Assembly: GCA_023376005.1 (NCBI GenBank)
Contig: CM042156.1
Location: 47,683,092 to 47,747,091, forward strand
Reading direction: 5' to 3'
DNA from: Doryteuthis pealeii
Lineage: Eukaryota; Mollusca; Cephalopoda; Myopsida; Loliginidae
Length of the DNA: 64,000 nt
Shown here: piece after piece, positions 45,996-57,475 of the stretch
Layout: each line of letters starts with the position of its first letter
How positions within the stretch are numbered: position 1 is the first letter of the stretch
Translations under genes and position numbers: made by a program
Notes under the pieces: model-generated
What the model was told of the DNA's origin: nothing
The model's input: only the letters and a program-made list of their open reading frames with translations
The model's database searches: none

Positions 45996-46461
45996 AAACA
46001 AAAATTGTGGCAAATAATGAAATACTTTTCATATAACAGCATTTTTTTTAATTTTTTTTTTTTAACAAATAATTAACTGGAATAAAATAAAGTGTATAAC
46101 CTTTTATAACTTCATTTGCATTTATTCATTAAAATGTGTGTGCATGAATCATTTTGTACACACAAGAATACATTTCAGAATATAAACGAACTTCATTTGT
46201 TTATATTATTTTAATTTTAGAATAAAACCTGAATTTTATTTATTTATAAAAAAATATCCAATTATACCTGTCCAAAACACAAAACTGCTAACTCAGCTTT
46301 ATTGTACATTCCTCAATAACATTAGGATTATGTCCCAATAGTCTTGTTAGGACCATCTCTTCAGACAACTACCGGAACATTTACATAAAGGGAAAAACAT
46401 TTACATGTGAAATAATGTTTGTTTCTTTATAGTATCTTTGAAGCATTGTGTGTATGTGTAA

Positions 46462-46783
46462 TATAAAGATTTTGAAGGCAATTTACAATGTAATATGTGT
46501 TGAATTTATTTAACTTTTGTTTTTTTTTTCAAAACTAAATATTTTCAGAAGTAAAAATCCATCTTCAGAGTTATTTTTAAATATACGGCGTTCCTCAACT
46601 TCTTAAACAACAGATGATTACAATATTGCTGTGGGATAAGTACTATAAAAAAAAACACCTAGTACTTTCAATAACTCTGAAGATGGAATTTTACTTCCGA
46701 AAATATTTAGTTTTAAAAAAAAACAAAAGTTAAATAAATTCAACACATATTGCATTGTAAATTGCCTTCAAAATCTTTATATT
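46462..46783. mobile_element. foldback element with ~125-bp arms
   Basis: tttgaaggcaatttacaatg on the left and cattgtaaattgccttcaaa on the right are the tips of inverted arms that continue through aacttttgtttttttt and catcttcagagttatt. A ~90-bp loop separates them. It is inserted in the left arm of the larger inverted repeat. Confidence 0.88.
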
Positions 46784-47017
46784 TACATGTGAATTTACAT
46801 GGTACATCAAGTTGAAAAAAATATGGTACAGTTGGTACATCGTAGCGTATGGAGTATAACAACTATAATAGTATAACAACAGTTTGTATATTGTATGGGA
46901 ATGACACAAGGTAAATTATTCTTATATTCTTCTTTTGATAACAGACTTTTTTGTCTTCCCTTGGTGCTTACTCTCCCGCCACATCTCTTCCATGGACTGC
47001 CTCCCAGATCTGACTGA

Positions 47018-47068
<51 letters not shown>

Positions 47069-47189
47069 CTTGCCTACCTGGATATGCGTACTTGTTTATG
47101 TTGGGTTTTAAAATACATCCAAACATAAACACAGTTCACTTTTCCTAACTGTGTTGCATAGCGCCTTTTTTACCGGCACTAAATAGGTA

Positions 47190-47666
47190 TATGTTATATA
47201 CTTCTCTTCTGGCCGGCTTGTTTCTGATCGTCTATCATCTATCTTGGTCTGGTATATCTTCTAAGGTCTCGTCTGGTCTTCTATTGAGGATTCCGTGTCT
47301 GGTTTCTGTTGGGGATCATTACTTATCAGAAGCCCTGTGTCATTGTTGGTTTTTAGTAATAAACACAAGACTTCGATTTACGATGATGTTACTTTATTCG
47401 TAGACCCCCAGACCAGACAATCTGCGCAGTGAGACTCACATCTTGCTAGCTTGGCTTCTAACTTCTAACTCTGACTAACTGAGTTGCTTACCCTTAAACC
47501 GGAAGGGGCTTCTATCGGGGTTCCGTTTCTCACGGTTTATCCCCAGAATGCAAGGTGAGATCGAGGTCAAGCGCCGTCACTCACCCTCAAGGCCATCAGC
47601 TGCACTAATATGATTTCTACACTATTGTCATAATCATTAGGTATCTAATGATTATGTAACAACTGA
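47190..47666 (+). mobile_element. LTR-like repeat fragment
   Basis: Collinear with 55,560-55,995 but diverged: shares tatcagaagccctgtgtcattg, caagacttcgattta, ctgcgcag and the terminal attatgtaaca. The region upstream of 47,190 differs from the other copies. Confidence 0.7.
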
Positions 47667-47671
47667 TTCTG

Positions 47672-48046
47672 ACACATCAAAAAGCCAAATTAACTGATCT
47701 GTAACAATTATAATTTAGACTTGACTGAAGTGGATGCAATAAAGTTTGAACAACCATCTACTACGATGTGGAGTGGGCTAGTGACAATTAAGATTATTGT
47801 GGTTTATATGATTTTAACACAAGTTCTGTGTAAGTTTCCTTTTCTGACAATCAATTTACACTGCCTGTCAGATTTTTGATGAGATCAGATTCATGTGATA
47901 TGTATGGGTGTTGATAAATGGTTGGGACCCAGCAAGGATCTATTATAGATATTGCCAAATTTGCTTGTTGTAAGAAGCTAAGCTGGTGATTGATGGGTAT
48001 TTTGTTGTACAGATCAGTTAATTTTACTTTTTGATGTGTCATAATC
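47672..48046. mobile_element. ~375-bp TIR element
   Basis: Ends are inverted copies of about 36 bp: tgacacatcaaaaagcc...aactgatctgta on the left, and tacagatcagttaat...ctttttgatgtgtca on the right. A third copy of one end lies at 52,033-52,139. No coding capacity. Confidence 0.85.
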
Positions 48047-48105
48047 AGTTGGGAAAAGTATCTTTTTTTTTCTTTCTATAGACCCATTGCACACTCGGTT
48101 TTTCC

Positions 48106-48510
48106 GGTTAACGCCGGGGGTCCAGCAAGCTTCGGCCGCTGAACTCGTCGAGTGTTCAATAATAGCGTCGATTCCTGAGGGGCCCCTTTTGGAGAACTCT
48201 CGAGTGAATACTAGACTATATAAACTCTCAATAAGTGTACCTATTATTCTAAGTAGAATAAAGCTTTCCAAAGTCTATCGGTGTTATTGTTCGTCGCTAT
48301 CCCCCCAGGCAACACCTGCCCCCTTGACTTAAAGGGGCAGGGCTGAGTTTATTGCCCAGCGCCTGAGGCGCTCCCTTGTGGGGGAATGCCGAAGGGATCG
48401 ACGCAATTTTTGTTCTTTCCCACCCATGAGCTTCGGCTTGTGGGTGGGCCCACATTAAAACGAGGCCTTGTGCCCAGTCCATACAAGTGGGGTATGCGAC
48501 AAATATAATC
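48106..48510. repeat. GC-rich hairpin-rich repeat (copy 1), interrupted
   Basis: Matches 60,478-60,755 but is split by a ~110-bp LTR-like insert at about 48,184-48,295. Contains a gtccagcaagcttcggcc hairpin, a gcgcctgaggcgc hairpin and a cccaccca/tgggtggg stem capped by TTCG. An 11-base segment gcgtcgattcc (48,165-48,175) can pair with gggatcgacgc at about 48,393-48,403. The minus strand has an open frame of 90 codons, 61 of which match the other copy. Nature unknown. Confidence 0.8.
48184..48295 (+). mobile_element. LTR-like fragment with TATA and poly(A) signals
   Basis: ggagaactctcgagtgaatac, then tatataaa (about 48,218), then aataaa (about 48,258) and gctttccaaagtct match 55,445-55,530. 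It interrupts the hairpin-rich repeat relative to the copy at 60.5 kb. Confidence 0.75.
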
Positions 48511-48905
48511 AGTTGGGAAAAGTGAATTGTGTTTATGTTTGGTAGTATTTTAAAACCCAACATAAACACAAGTACGCATATCTAGGTAGGCAAGATATAT
48601 ATATATATATTTGTCAGTCAGATCTGGGAGACTGTCAACGGTAGAGATGTGGCTGGAGAGTCAGCACCAAGGGAAGACAAAAAAAGTCTGTTAGCAAAGA
48701 AAATAAAAAGAACAATTTACCTTGTTTTATTCCCACTCATACAATATACAAACTGCTGTTACACTATTATAGTTATGCTCCATACGCTATGATGTACCAA
48801 CTGTACAAGTACCTAGATAACAGACATTTCTATATTCTTTCCACTTAATGTATCATGTAAATTCACACGTAAATGTCTTTCCCTTTATCTAAATGTTCCA
48901 GTGGT

Positions 48906-50239
48906 TAATTTTTTAAATGTTATCAAACTGTAGAGAAAAAAGATAATTATCTCTCTTAGACAGAGAATTATGTCATTGGGGTCATATGACTTCCCTTTGG
49001 GAGATTGTCAAACTAGTTGTGGCCTATTGAAGTCAGTTAGTCTACTGTTGGTTTGAATAACAGCAGCTAACTAAGTACAACTTATATTTGAAGTGAGCAC
49101 ACTCATGTACTCACTCCAAATTCTTTATTCAAAAAATATGAAGTGAATACATGAGTGTGACATCACGACTCGACATATAGCCGGAAGTTTTAGTTTGGGG
49201 GGGAGGGTAACAAAGCTGGTCATACCACTACATGGATCTATTTAGCTAGGTTCACTCGCCGACCGATCCATTCAAGAATAAACCTGGCATTCTCTCCTTG
49301 CACAGCCTACTTGCACCAAAATACCACATTCGCTCTATCGCTTTATCCTACTTAAAATTTTCCCTTTCGAATGATTTAGGATTTTAAGCGTATGTTCGCT
49401 TCGTATGATTTAAGGGAGATGGAGGGTTGGGGGTAACAAAAAACAAAAGATTCCCAAGAAACTGAAAAGTGTAACAAAATAAGCTAACTAAGTACAACTG
49501 AAGCAGTGTCCAAGACAGTTGGTATATATAGAAATCAAGAATGATCCATTCATGAATTTGGGTGATTCCATTCCTTGAGTTCTGATTGGTTGCTTGATTT
49601 GAATGATATTGTGTAGTTTTATAAATACCCTGTCATTCTGCAGTAGACTTTGCAACTATTTGGGTTTGTATTGGGTTACAACCGTTTGTTGCCATGTCTT
49701 CCCAATTCGACGGTAATTGGAACTTTGATTATTCTTTAAGGAATAAAGATGTTTGTCTCCGAGTTCCATTAACCCTTTATCACTGCCATCCACAATGGCC
49801 ATCTCTCAAATGGTTGACAAGCTAGTATCATATCGCTGATCCCTTACTACTTAATAGAAATGTATTCATTTAATTCATTTCTCTTTTTTAACTCTAAACC
49901 ATTTTCTAAGAGCTGACAATCTCGGATGTTTTCGGTCTGTCTGGCATTTTGATCATTGGGCAATTTGGGGCACTCTGGCAGATTAAGGGTTAAGGAACAA
50001 TAAGCCTTCCTCTTTTGTCTCCTTCCACATGCCAGTTTTCAAGGGAAGTATATATGTGTGTCTAATTTTGTCTAATGGGATATATTGTTATTGTCAACTT
50101 AGGTGTGGTATTGTGTAGATGAAATGTTTTGTATTCATTTCCTATATATCTATGCATTGTTTTTGTCTTTCTTCCCATCTATATCATGGATATACTAATG
50201 CCTATATTAGACCTTTAAGTAAAACCCACTAAAATCATC
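48906..50239. other. non-coding, with a second copy of the 45.8-kb repeat
   Basis: 49,172-49,298 repeats the element at 45,835-45,995. The remainder is unassigned mixed sequence without convincing exons. Confidence 0.5.
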
Positions 50240-50829
50240 ACCCTGTCGGTGGGGTGTTAGAATGCACCTCTGCAGAGGAGTAAGACTTCCCCAATGGGGC
50301 CACCTGTTGGCCATGGGTGGCGACCCGTGATGCTTAAAGATAGAACCCAGGTGGATGAGCAGTCCATGACTTGCAATACTTCACTTTGGCCCTATCTTGG
50401 GCTAGACGGGCGGTCGGAGAGGCCCCCTCCGATCAATCGGCTGGTTACGTCAAGCCCTAGCACCTATAGGATTGCCCCAACCTTTTTGCCCTTATGGCAA
50501 CCCCCAACCCCTTTTTATCATATGGGTGCTAGAAGGCGTTGACTGAGGGTCTACATGTCCTGGGAATGACATTAAACTCTATCTGATTGTGAGGTTCCAG
50601 TTTTGGAGGTTTGGGAAATGTGGAGTACTCCTTCATCACCATTGCTCCCTGGTCCACTCTGACCCGGAGTGGTAGTACCTGTTAGGATCCAATCTATGGG
50701 TTAAATAGAAAAACATGAGTTGATAAACAAAATTGTATTATGCATTAAAAATTAATTTATTTCACAACTTTGTCAGCATCAAATGACCCACTGAGGTTGA
50801 TATGCCATAAAACCAAACAAACCAAACCA
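50240..50829 (+). repeat. ~600-bp dispersed repeat (copy B)
   Basis: Full-length copy from ccctgtcggtggggtg to the aaccaaac tail, about 92% similar by eye to copy C at 53,871-54,466. An 82-codon frame at 50,294-50,542 stays open in both copies. It ends about 50 bp before the acceptor of the first JmjC coding exon. Confidence 0.88.
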
Positions 50830-50940
50830 CTAAAGACATTTTAGCAAACTGTTAAAATATATATTTATCTCTTTTCAGATAATTTGACTGTTTCCAATTC
50901 TTCAAGGCATATGTAAATTTGAAAAAAAAAGAAAAGAAAT

Positions 50941-51203
50941 ATGGCCAATTTCCACTGGTTTTTTGTGGTTTGCATCTTCCACTTAATAGTATGTATATTT
51001 GGAGAGATTCCATTGGACAGAAAATTGTTTGCCCTTGGAAAGCATAAAATTACAGAGAACAGTATCACATATGCAGGACGTTTACCATCCTCAGCAGTCT
51101 TCTACAAATTCTTTGTCAAAATTGATTTACCTTTGATGATGAAGAAAGTTTTAAATAATGTTACTTTCCCAATCATTGATACCTGGACTGATGAATATTT
51201 GAC
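50941..51203 (+). CDS. secreted JmjC-domain protein, coding exon 1
   Basis: ATG at 50,941 begins a hydrophobic signal peptide (MANFHWFFVVCIFHLIVCIF, likely cleaved near Gly21), followed by the mature N-terminus (EIPLDRKLFALGKH). The segment ends WTDEYL at the donor gac|gtaagta (51,203/51,204), leaving phase 2. A pyrimidine tract and cttttcag at 50,878 indicate an acceptor upstream, so a non-coding 5' exon probably exists. ALGKH, PSSAVFY and IDTWTDEYL followed by EKYG resemble invertebrate secreted JmjC/cupin hydroxylase-like proteins. This is family recognition, not proof of activity. Confidence 0.8.
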
Positions 51204-51261
51204 GTAAGTATTATTTTTTTTTTATATAATATATTAATTTGTTTTTTTTATGTAATATATT

Positions 51262-52735
51262 AGCATACCCAGTTGATTTGTTTTATTTGGGGTTATTGTT
51301 ATTTAATCACGTTAATATGCAAATATACCCAGTGGTTCAAAAGTTATGAGAATTTAACGGGGTACAAAAGTGGACATGATTTTGTTAAAAAAAATCTGTC
51401 AAATCATGGACTAATTGAAAACAAGAAATTTAGTAATTTCTTCACCATTTCTTTATTTTTGAAACAATTTTGATAAAACTTTGCATTCTTATGTAAATAT
51501 GTGTGTTCTTTCTGATTCTGCACTTAAATTTTATGTATCTCCATGCTAGAACCAATTCTTTGGGGAATAAAAAGTCGGGATATCAAGATTTTTTTTTTAA
51601 GTTTACTACAAGATTATTCACCATTTTCATTTTTATACTGCATGTATACACATATATAATATTAATTTAAATATATAACATCACTTTGAACTTAAAAATA
51701 CATTTCTAAATGCTTATGTTGAATTACATAAAAGAAATATATTACCTATTTACATATGTTTTTACACAAACCCGGTCTGCGTGTGCTGAGTTTTGTTTAC
51801 ATTTCTCGTAATTTTAAGTTGTTTTTTTTTCCCCCAAATTGAAACTTAGACGTAAAAATAATTCAATGGTTAAAAACACATAAAAATTACATATTTAGAA
51901 AGATTTTTCTTTTCTTTCCAACCATATAAATGTTTTAAAAATTGTACCCAAAATATGCTAGTAATTACCTTTTTAAGCCGATAAGGCCAGAAATTACAAG
52001 AGATTGTTTACATTTGAAAATCGAGTAAATTTGATCATGACACATCAAAAAGTAAAATTAACTGATCTGTACCAACAAAATACCCATCAATCACCAGGTT
52101 AGCTGCTTACAACAGGCAAATTTGGCAATATCTATATTACGGTTTTCTTTTCAAAATTAAAACTTAGAGCAAAATCCCTGATGGTATACAATCCTTTTTA
52201 TTTCACACATTATATACGGAAATAATCCGGAGTCTGTCTTCTATTACTGGCATAGTGCTTCTTTATTTTTTTTTTCTTCTCTTATTTTTTAAAGAAATCG
52301 CCTTCAAATTTGCTCTATTGTATTTTCGCTTCCACGGGGCCTAGATACAAAAAAAAAAGAAGGTCCTGTTTGTACTTCCAGGTGTCTTCTAATTGAGTGT
52401 AAAATTTCAAGAATATTGATAAAGATTAGCCACTATGATTTTGAAAAACAAAGTTACATTTAAAAATTAGTCTTAAAAAAAATGACATATTTTATGTTTT
52501 TCGTTTTTTCGAAGCAAAATATCATTTTAACTCGCTGTAAAAAAATTATTCAATTGATAAAAACACGTAAAAATTATATATTTAAAAAGATTATTATCTT
52601 TTCTTCCCAACCATATAAATATCTTTAGGATTGATTCAGAAATACTCGAGAAATTGCAAATTTTACTGATTAAGGTCTCAAATTTGAAAATGTCCGCATT
52701 TATCAGCTAAATGCTTGTAATTCTAAGCTAATAGT
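51262..52735 (+). repeat. ~1.5-2-kb dispersed repeat (copy 2) in JmjC intron 1
   Basis: Collinear with 32,425-34,450 (shared cagtggttcaaaagttatg, ggacatgattttg, tggtatacaatcctttt). A TIR-element end (52,033-52,139) is inserted into it. The repeat starts about 60 bp after the exon 1 donor. Confidence 0.85.
52033..52139 (-). mobile_element. end fragment of the 47.7-kb TIR element family
   Basis: tgacacatcaaaaagtaaaa through tttggcaatatctat is the inverted copy of 47,955-48,046. Inserted in the dispersed repeat: sequence on both sides resumes as in the copy at 33.8 kb. Confidence 0.85.
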
Positions 52736-53237
52736 AGGGTGAGTCAAAAGGTTTTGCAATCTTTTGATAATGTGAGTCACAATTCAGCAGTTCTGGATGC
52801 CTTTGCTGATGTTTTGAAAGTGACAATTCACATTGGACTGTGAGATGCCAAGATCGCCTGATACTCTCCAACTGCTACTCACTGGATTTGCTTCTTTGGT
52901 TTGGAGCAGAATCCACAGTTTTAGGCCTACTTGACTTTGCTTGATTGTCAAGGATCCTTATTATTTGTTCATTATGCCTCCTTGAGCATTTCCCCCTTTT
53001 TTTTTGGTATCTTATCACATCAACCTTAAATAAAAAATAAAAATTAAAAAATGAAATAAAAAAGAATCTTTGCACAGAACATATACACTATTGATGCAAT
53101 ATCTATAAACAGATAAAATTCTGTTTACTAATTCATCTGATAGTTCCAAAAAATGTCCTCTTAAATTCTTTTTCTTACCATTATTTCTGAAACCATCTAA
53201 ATTAATCTTAACATTTTTTATGCTATTGTTGTTTTTG

Positions 53238-53575
53238 AACTCAGTCGTTAGAGTGTTTGGCTAGGAATCACAAGGTTTTTGGTTCAATACCGGCTCTCGC
53301 CAACTCAGCAAATGAGTAGCAGAGGGATCTGTGCATTGAAGTGAGGAGCTGATGGTAGGTGTGGCGCTTCACCTCAGATGTTAAAATAATCTCCTTGGTC
53401 TAGCGCTAGTGAAAATGGGGATAGAGTGTTCGGCTAGGAATCACAAGGTTCTTGGTTCGATACCTGCTCTCGCCAACTCAGTGAGTGAGTAGCAATCTCC
53501 TTGGTCTAGCGCTAGTGAAAAGGGGATAGACTCCCTCGCTGTCTGTCCGACACCGACATTTGGCCGTAAAGTAAA
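53238..53575 (+). mobile_element. tRNA-derived SINE with internal duplication
   Basis: A degraded A box (ctcagtcgttagagtg) and B box ggttcaatacc. The body is like 7,981-8,231, but the head-body segment (ggctaggaatcacaaggtt ... gccaactcag) occurs twice, at about 53,258 and 53,431, so two copies are fused or one is partly duplicated. Confidence 0.85.
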
Positions 53576-53870
53576 AAAATCCAATTGGTTAATAGACTTA
53601 CTGGCTTGACAGTAAATTTCAAGTTTGAACAGAAATATGAAAAAAATGTCTACCATAATTAGACATTTCTTTATTTTGAAAGTTTCAATTAGAACATCTT
53701 TCATTCTTTTCTCTAATAAAATAATTAATCTTAATTTCTCTAATCTCTTCCTGTAACTGTAATCATTTACTCATTTTAATTTAATTTGTCACTAATATCA
53801 CTTCAGTTTTCAGATTTTAAACTTAACTACAGATATGTAAGGTTTTATATCTCATTCTCAATGTATAGAC

Positions 53871-54466
53871 CGCCCTGTCGGCTGAGGCGTTAGAATGCAC
53901 CGACTGCACCTCTGCAGAGGGGTAAGACTCCCCCAATGGGGCCATCTGTTGGCCGTGGGTGGCGACCCGTGATGCTTAAGGATAGAGCCCAGGTGGATGA
54001 GCAGTTCATGACATGCAATACTCCACTTTGGCCCTATCTTGGGCTAGACGGGCGGTCGGAGAGGCCCCCTCCGATCAATCGGCTGGTCACGTCAAGCCCT
54101 AGCACCTATATGATTTTCCCAACCCTATTGCCCTTATGGCAAGCCCCAACCCCATTTTATCATATGGGTGCTAGAAGGCGGTGACTGAGGGTCTACATGT
54201 CCTGGGAATGACGTTAAACTCTATCTGATGGTGAGGTTCCAGTTTTGGAGGTTTGGGGAATGTGGAGCATCCCTTCATCACCATTGCTCCCTGGTCCACT
54301 CTGACCCGGAGTGGTAGTACCTGTTAGGGTCCCATCTATGGGTTAAATAGAAAAACATGAGTTTATAAAAAAATTGTATTATCCATTAAGAATTGATTTA
54401 TTTCAAAACTTTATCGGCATTAAATGACCCACTGAGGTTGATATGCCGTAAAACAAAACAAACAAA
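53871..54466 (+). repeat. ~600-bp dispersed repeat (copy C)
   Basis: Same family and orientation as copies A and B. Contains the same 82-codon open frame at 53,936-54,184 with few substitutions. Located about 160 bp before JmjC exon 2. Confidence 0.88.
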
Positions 54467-54628
54467 TCAATGTATAGAATAGAAAATTTAATCTATTATT
54501 AATTTTCAAAAGGAATTTCATTTGACTCACCCTAGTATTTTAAGGGTTGACTTTTTTTTTTTCACTCCGTTTGGTTTGTTTATTTTTATTTATTTTCATT
54601 TGTATTTTTTATTTTATTTATTTTTTAG

Positions 54629-54780
54629 AGAAAAATATGGCAAAATCAAAGTTAGAATTGAGCAGAGCAAAAAGGAAAACCGAACTTTGGCTCCCAAATT
54701 TAAATCTCTACACAAATATTTGAACAAATACAAAACAGATGATATCTACATGGTACAAAGTGTTCCTACCAAAATGCAAG
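54629..54780 (+). CDS. secreted JmjC-domain protein, coding exon 2
   Basis: Preceded by a long pyrimidine tract and tttttag (54,628), followed by donor aag|gtaaat (54,780/54,781). The 152-base exon takes phase 2 from exon 1 and leaves phase 1. It encodes T-EKYGKIKVRIEQSKKENR, LAPKFKSLHKYLNKYKTD, then IYMVQSVPTKMQ (residues 88-138). The start EKYG directly continues WTDEYL from exon 1, which supports the join. Confidence 0.8.
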
Positions 54781-54853
54781 GTAAATAATTCTGTTATATT
54801 AAAAAGGACAAACTTATGATCATTCTTTTTCAACTTCTCTATTTTCCTTGAGT

Positions 54854-55995
54854 GAAGTGTACATATTCTTATTTTCTTTTAGAATAATTTCAAGGCATTT
54901 ACATATATTCAGTGTCTATGCATCATAAATTTTTTTCATTTCATTTGAGTGCTATATGGATCCATTTAAACAAATGTATTAACCCTTTGTAATAAGTAAT
55001 TGAGAGTTACCTCCCCTATGTTATGATTACCTCCCCTTTGGAGAACTCTCTAGTTGAGTGAAGTGTACATATCCTTATTTCCTTTTAGAATAATTTCAAG
55101 GCATTTATATATATTCAGTGTCTATTCATCATAAATTTTTTTCATTTCATTTGAGTGCTATATGGATCCATTTAAACAAATGTATTAACCCTTTGTAATA
55201 AGTAATTGAGAGTTACCTCCCCTATTTTATGATTACCTCCCCTTTGGAGAACTCTCTAGTTTAGTGAAGTGTACATATCCTTATTTCCTTTTAGAATAAT
55301 TTCAAGGCATTTACATATATTCAGTGTCTATGCATCATAAATTTTTCATTTCATTTGAGTGCTATATGGATCCATTTAAACAAATGTATTAACCCTTTGT
55401 AATAAGTAATTGAGAGTTGCCGCCCCTATTTTACGATTACCTCCCCTTTGGAGAACTCTCTAGTGAATACTAGACTGTAAAAACTCAATAAGTGTTCCAA
55501 TTAAGTAGAATAAAGCTTTCCAAAGTCTAGTTTTGTATACTCTCTTTCCTTACTTTCTTACTTCTATTATTCTTCTTCCAGTGTCTCTTCTAGTGTCTGG
55601 ACTTCGTCTTGGGGACTTCGTGTCTGGTATTCCATTGGGATTTCTCTTTATCAGAAGCCCTGTGTCATTGGTAGTTTTTAGATAATAACACAAGACTTCG
55701 ATTTACTTAGATCATATTTTATTCTGAAATCCCCACCAGACTACCTGCGCAGATTGAGTCGGCACCGTGCATAACACGACTTACCACCGTCGTGGCTTTG
55801 GTCGATCTGACTAAAACTCTCTCTCTAATCTAAACCGGAAGAGGGTTTTCTCCACCGATTCTCACGGTATTCACTGGAAGGATCAGTACTGACTTGTCAT
55901 TCAATCCTTCAAGGCCGCCGGCTTGAACATATAACAGCCATTTTGGTTTCTACACTACTGTACACAAATATTAGGAATCTAATAATTATGTAACA
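54854..55995 (+). mobile_element. LTR-like element with a triplicated ~205-bp segment
   Basis: Three head-to-tail copies of a ~205-bp unit (about 54,854-55,055, 55,060-55,262, 55,263-55,455), each containing gaagtgtacatat, gtgctatatggatcc and cccctttggagaactctc. They lead into a TATA-like and aataaa-containing segment (55,465-55,515) and a U5-like region ending attatgtaaca at 55,995. The layout is that of a solo LTR with enhancer-like U3 repeats. No target duplication was confirmed and the 5' end is uncertain. Confidence 0.6.
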
Positions 55996-57110
55996 CTATC
56001 AGTGTTATTTTTTTTCATGACATCCTTTGAACTTGTAAATGCATATTTCTGGCTGAGTAGTCTTTTACTACATCTCATAGATCCATTATTTTAGGCTCAG
56101 AAAAATGATGTTTGATGATAAAAGAGTTAATAGAATGACCATTAACAGCCTTTCTTTGAATAGGATAGCTTTGAATAAAAATGTATACAGTGCATTCCAA
56201 TATTTAATGCCATATTTTTTATATTTAGTCACATTTTTTCAAATATCTTATCGATGAGAAATTTGAAAAATGTGACTAAATGTATTTGAATTTATTTAGA
56301 TACGGGTATTTAAATTTATTTCGGCCAAAAGTTTAACATCTCTGGCATTTATAATTTTGTCCAATCTATATATTAATACGCCTGTTTCTTAAATCTTCTG
56401 TCCTTTATCATCCTGCAACACCCTCTAGTTAAAAATGAGACCATCCAAATTGTTCAAGATGCAATGCAAAAATGTAAATCCAGATTATCTGGGGTCGATT
56501 AATCGCAAATTTCTTATTTTCCCCATTTTATTTCACCCAATTTTAAATATGAAACATTCCAGATGGTCTTGCATTGCTTAGATGACCAATGTAAAATTAA
56601 AAGGAATTGAAAAAGTAGTTACATGTTTGTTTTATTTGTAATATTGAAATTGTGAATCAGAATATATTTTGGTAATTTTGATCTTATGTCGCCCTGGCTT
56701 CTTGTCTTAATTTATACTATATTTTAGCAAGTCAGCATCAGGCGAATTTCCGGCCCCACTTAGATATTTTCTGAGTCATAGATATTTTAAATGCCCCCCC
56801 AGATTTTTATCAGCAAATCCATGTAAATATTTTACAACCACTCTTTTAAGAAAGAGTGAGAGAGGGTTAAATCAAGATTATTATACTTTTTACATATTGA
56901 ACTATTTTACAATAGCTATTAAGTAAACATATCAAATGTTGTGATAATCATATTATCATACTGTGGTATATTTACAGGCCTGCTAGTAATACATAATTTT
57001 GTTTAACGGTAAATAAATAGCAACCATTTTTGTGTCGTTGACTCATTGCCACCCTTCTTGTTTTTATAGCAAATGTCATTTTGCTAAATTCCTTGTTAGA
57101 GACCAACATA
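55996..57110. other. intronic sequence, no exon seen
   Basis: AT-rich. Contains a small inverted repeat around 56,216-56,282 (tagtcacattttttcaaat and its inverse) and a C-run near 56,795. Nothing else recognised. Confidence 0.5.
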
Positions 57111-57475
57111 ACACCCTGTCAACGGGGCTTAGAATATGCTGAGTGTATCTCTCCTGCGAAGGATCAAGCACCCTTCTCAAAAAGGGGAATCCTGGGTATG
57201 ACATTTGACTGCATCTGATGCTAAGGTTTCAGTTCAGAAGATGGAGGGGGGGGCACGAATACCCCCTTCATTGCTATTACTCCCAGGTTCACTTTTATTC
57301 AAAATGGTCAGACCTTTTAGGGTCCCATCTCTGAGTCAAATCCATTGTGAGAAGACTGTTCTGCACTCTTGCACCTTCGATGCACAATGTCTAGATCACA
57401 AACGTTGTGATGTTCTGTGCTGGCCGATTTGAAGGGCACGAGTCAGAGACAGGTTCACAAGGATTAAAAACAAAA
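57111..57475 (+). repeat. diverged copy of the ~600-bp dispersed repeat (copy D)
   Basis: accctgtcaacggggcttag and the later tttagggtcccatct align with copies B and C. The middle and tail are diverged but end in an aaaacaaaacaacaaac tail. Confidence 0.65.

Larger units (their letters stand above)
46370..48905. mobile_element. composite ~2.5-kb inverted repeat with nested insertions
   Basis: The left arm (about 46,795-47,165) and right arm (48,510-48,900) are inverted copies. Shared blocks include gtacatcgtagcgtatgga / tccatacgctatgatgtac, cttcccttggtgct / agcaccaagggaag and gttgggttttaaaa / ttttaaaacccaac. A further short match links about 46,376-46,415 with about 48,866-48,905. The spacer is filled by LTR-like sequence, a TIR element and a hairpin-rich repeat; the left arm also carries its own palindrome. 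(TA)n tracts lie at both inner edges. Confidence 0.75.
52736..54536 (-). mobile_element. mariner remnant split by later insertions
   Basis: Inverted ends gggtgagtcaaa (52,738) and tttgactcaccc (about 54,522-54,533) are both bounded by TA. The minus strand at 52,745-53,030 encodes a broken helix-turn-helix region (NEQIIRILDNQ, SSRPKTVDSAP, VSGDLGISQSNV across a frame change). The rest of the transposase is absent. A SINE (53,238-53,575) and dispersed repeat copy C lie between the ends. Confidence 0.65.
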
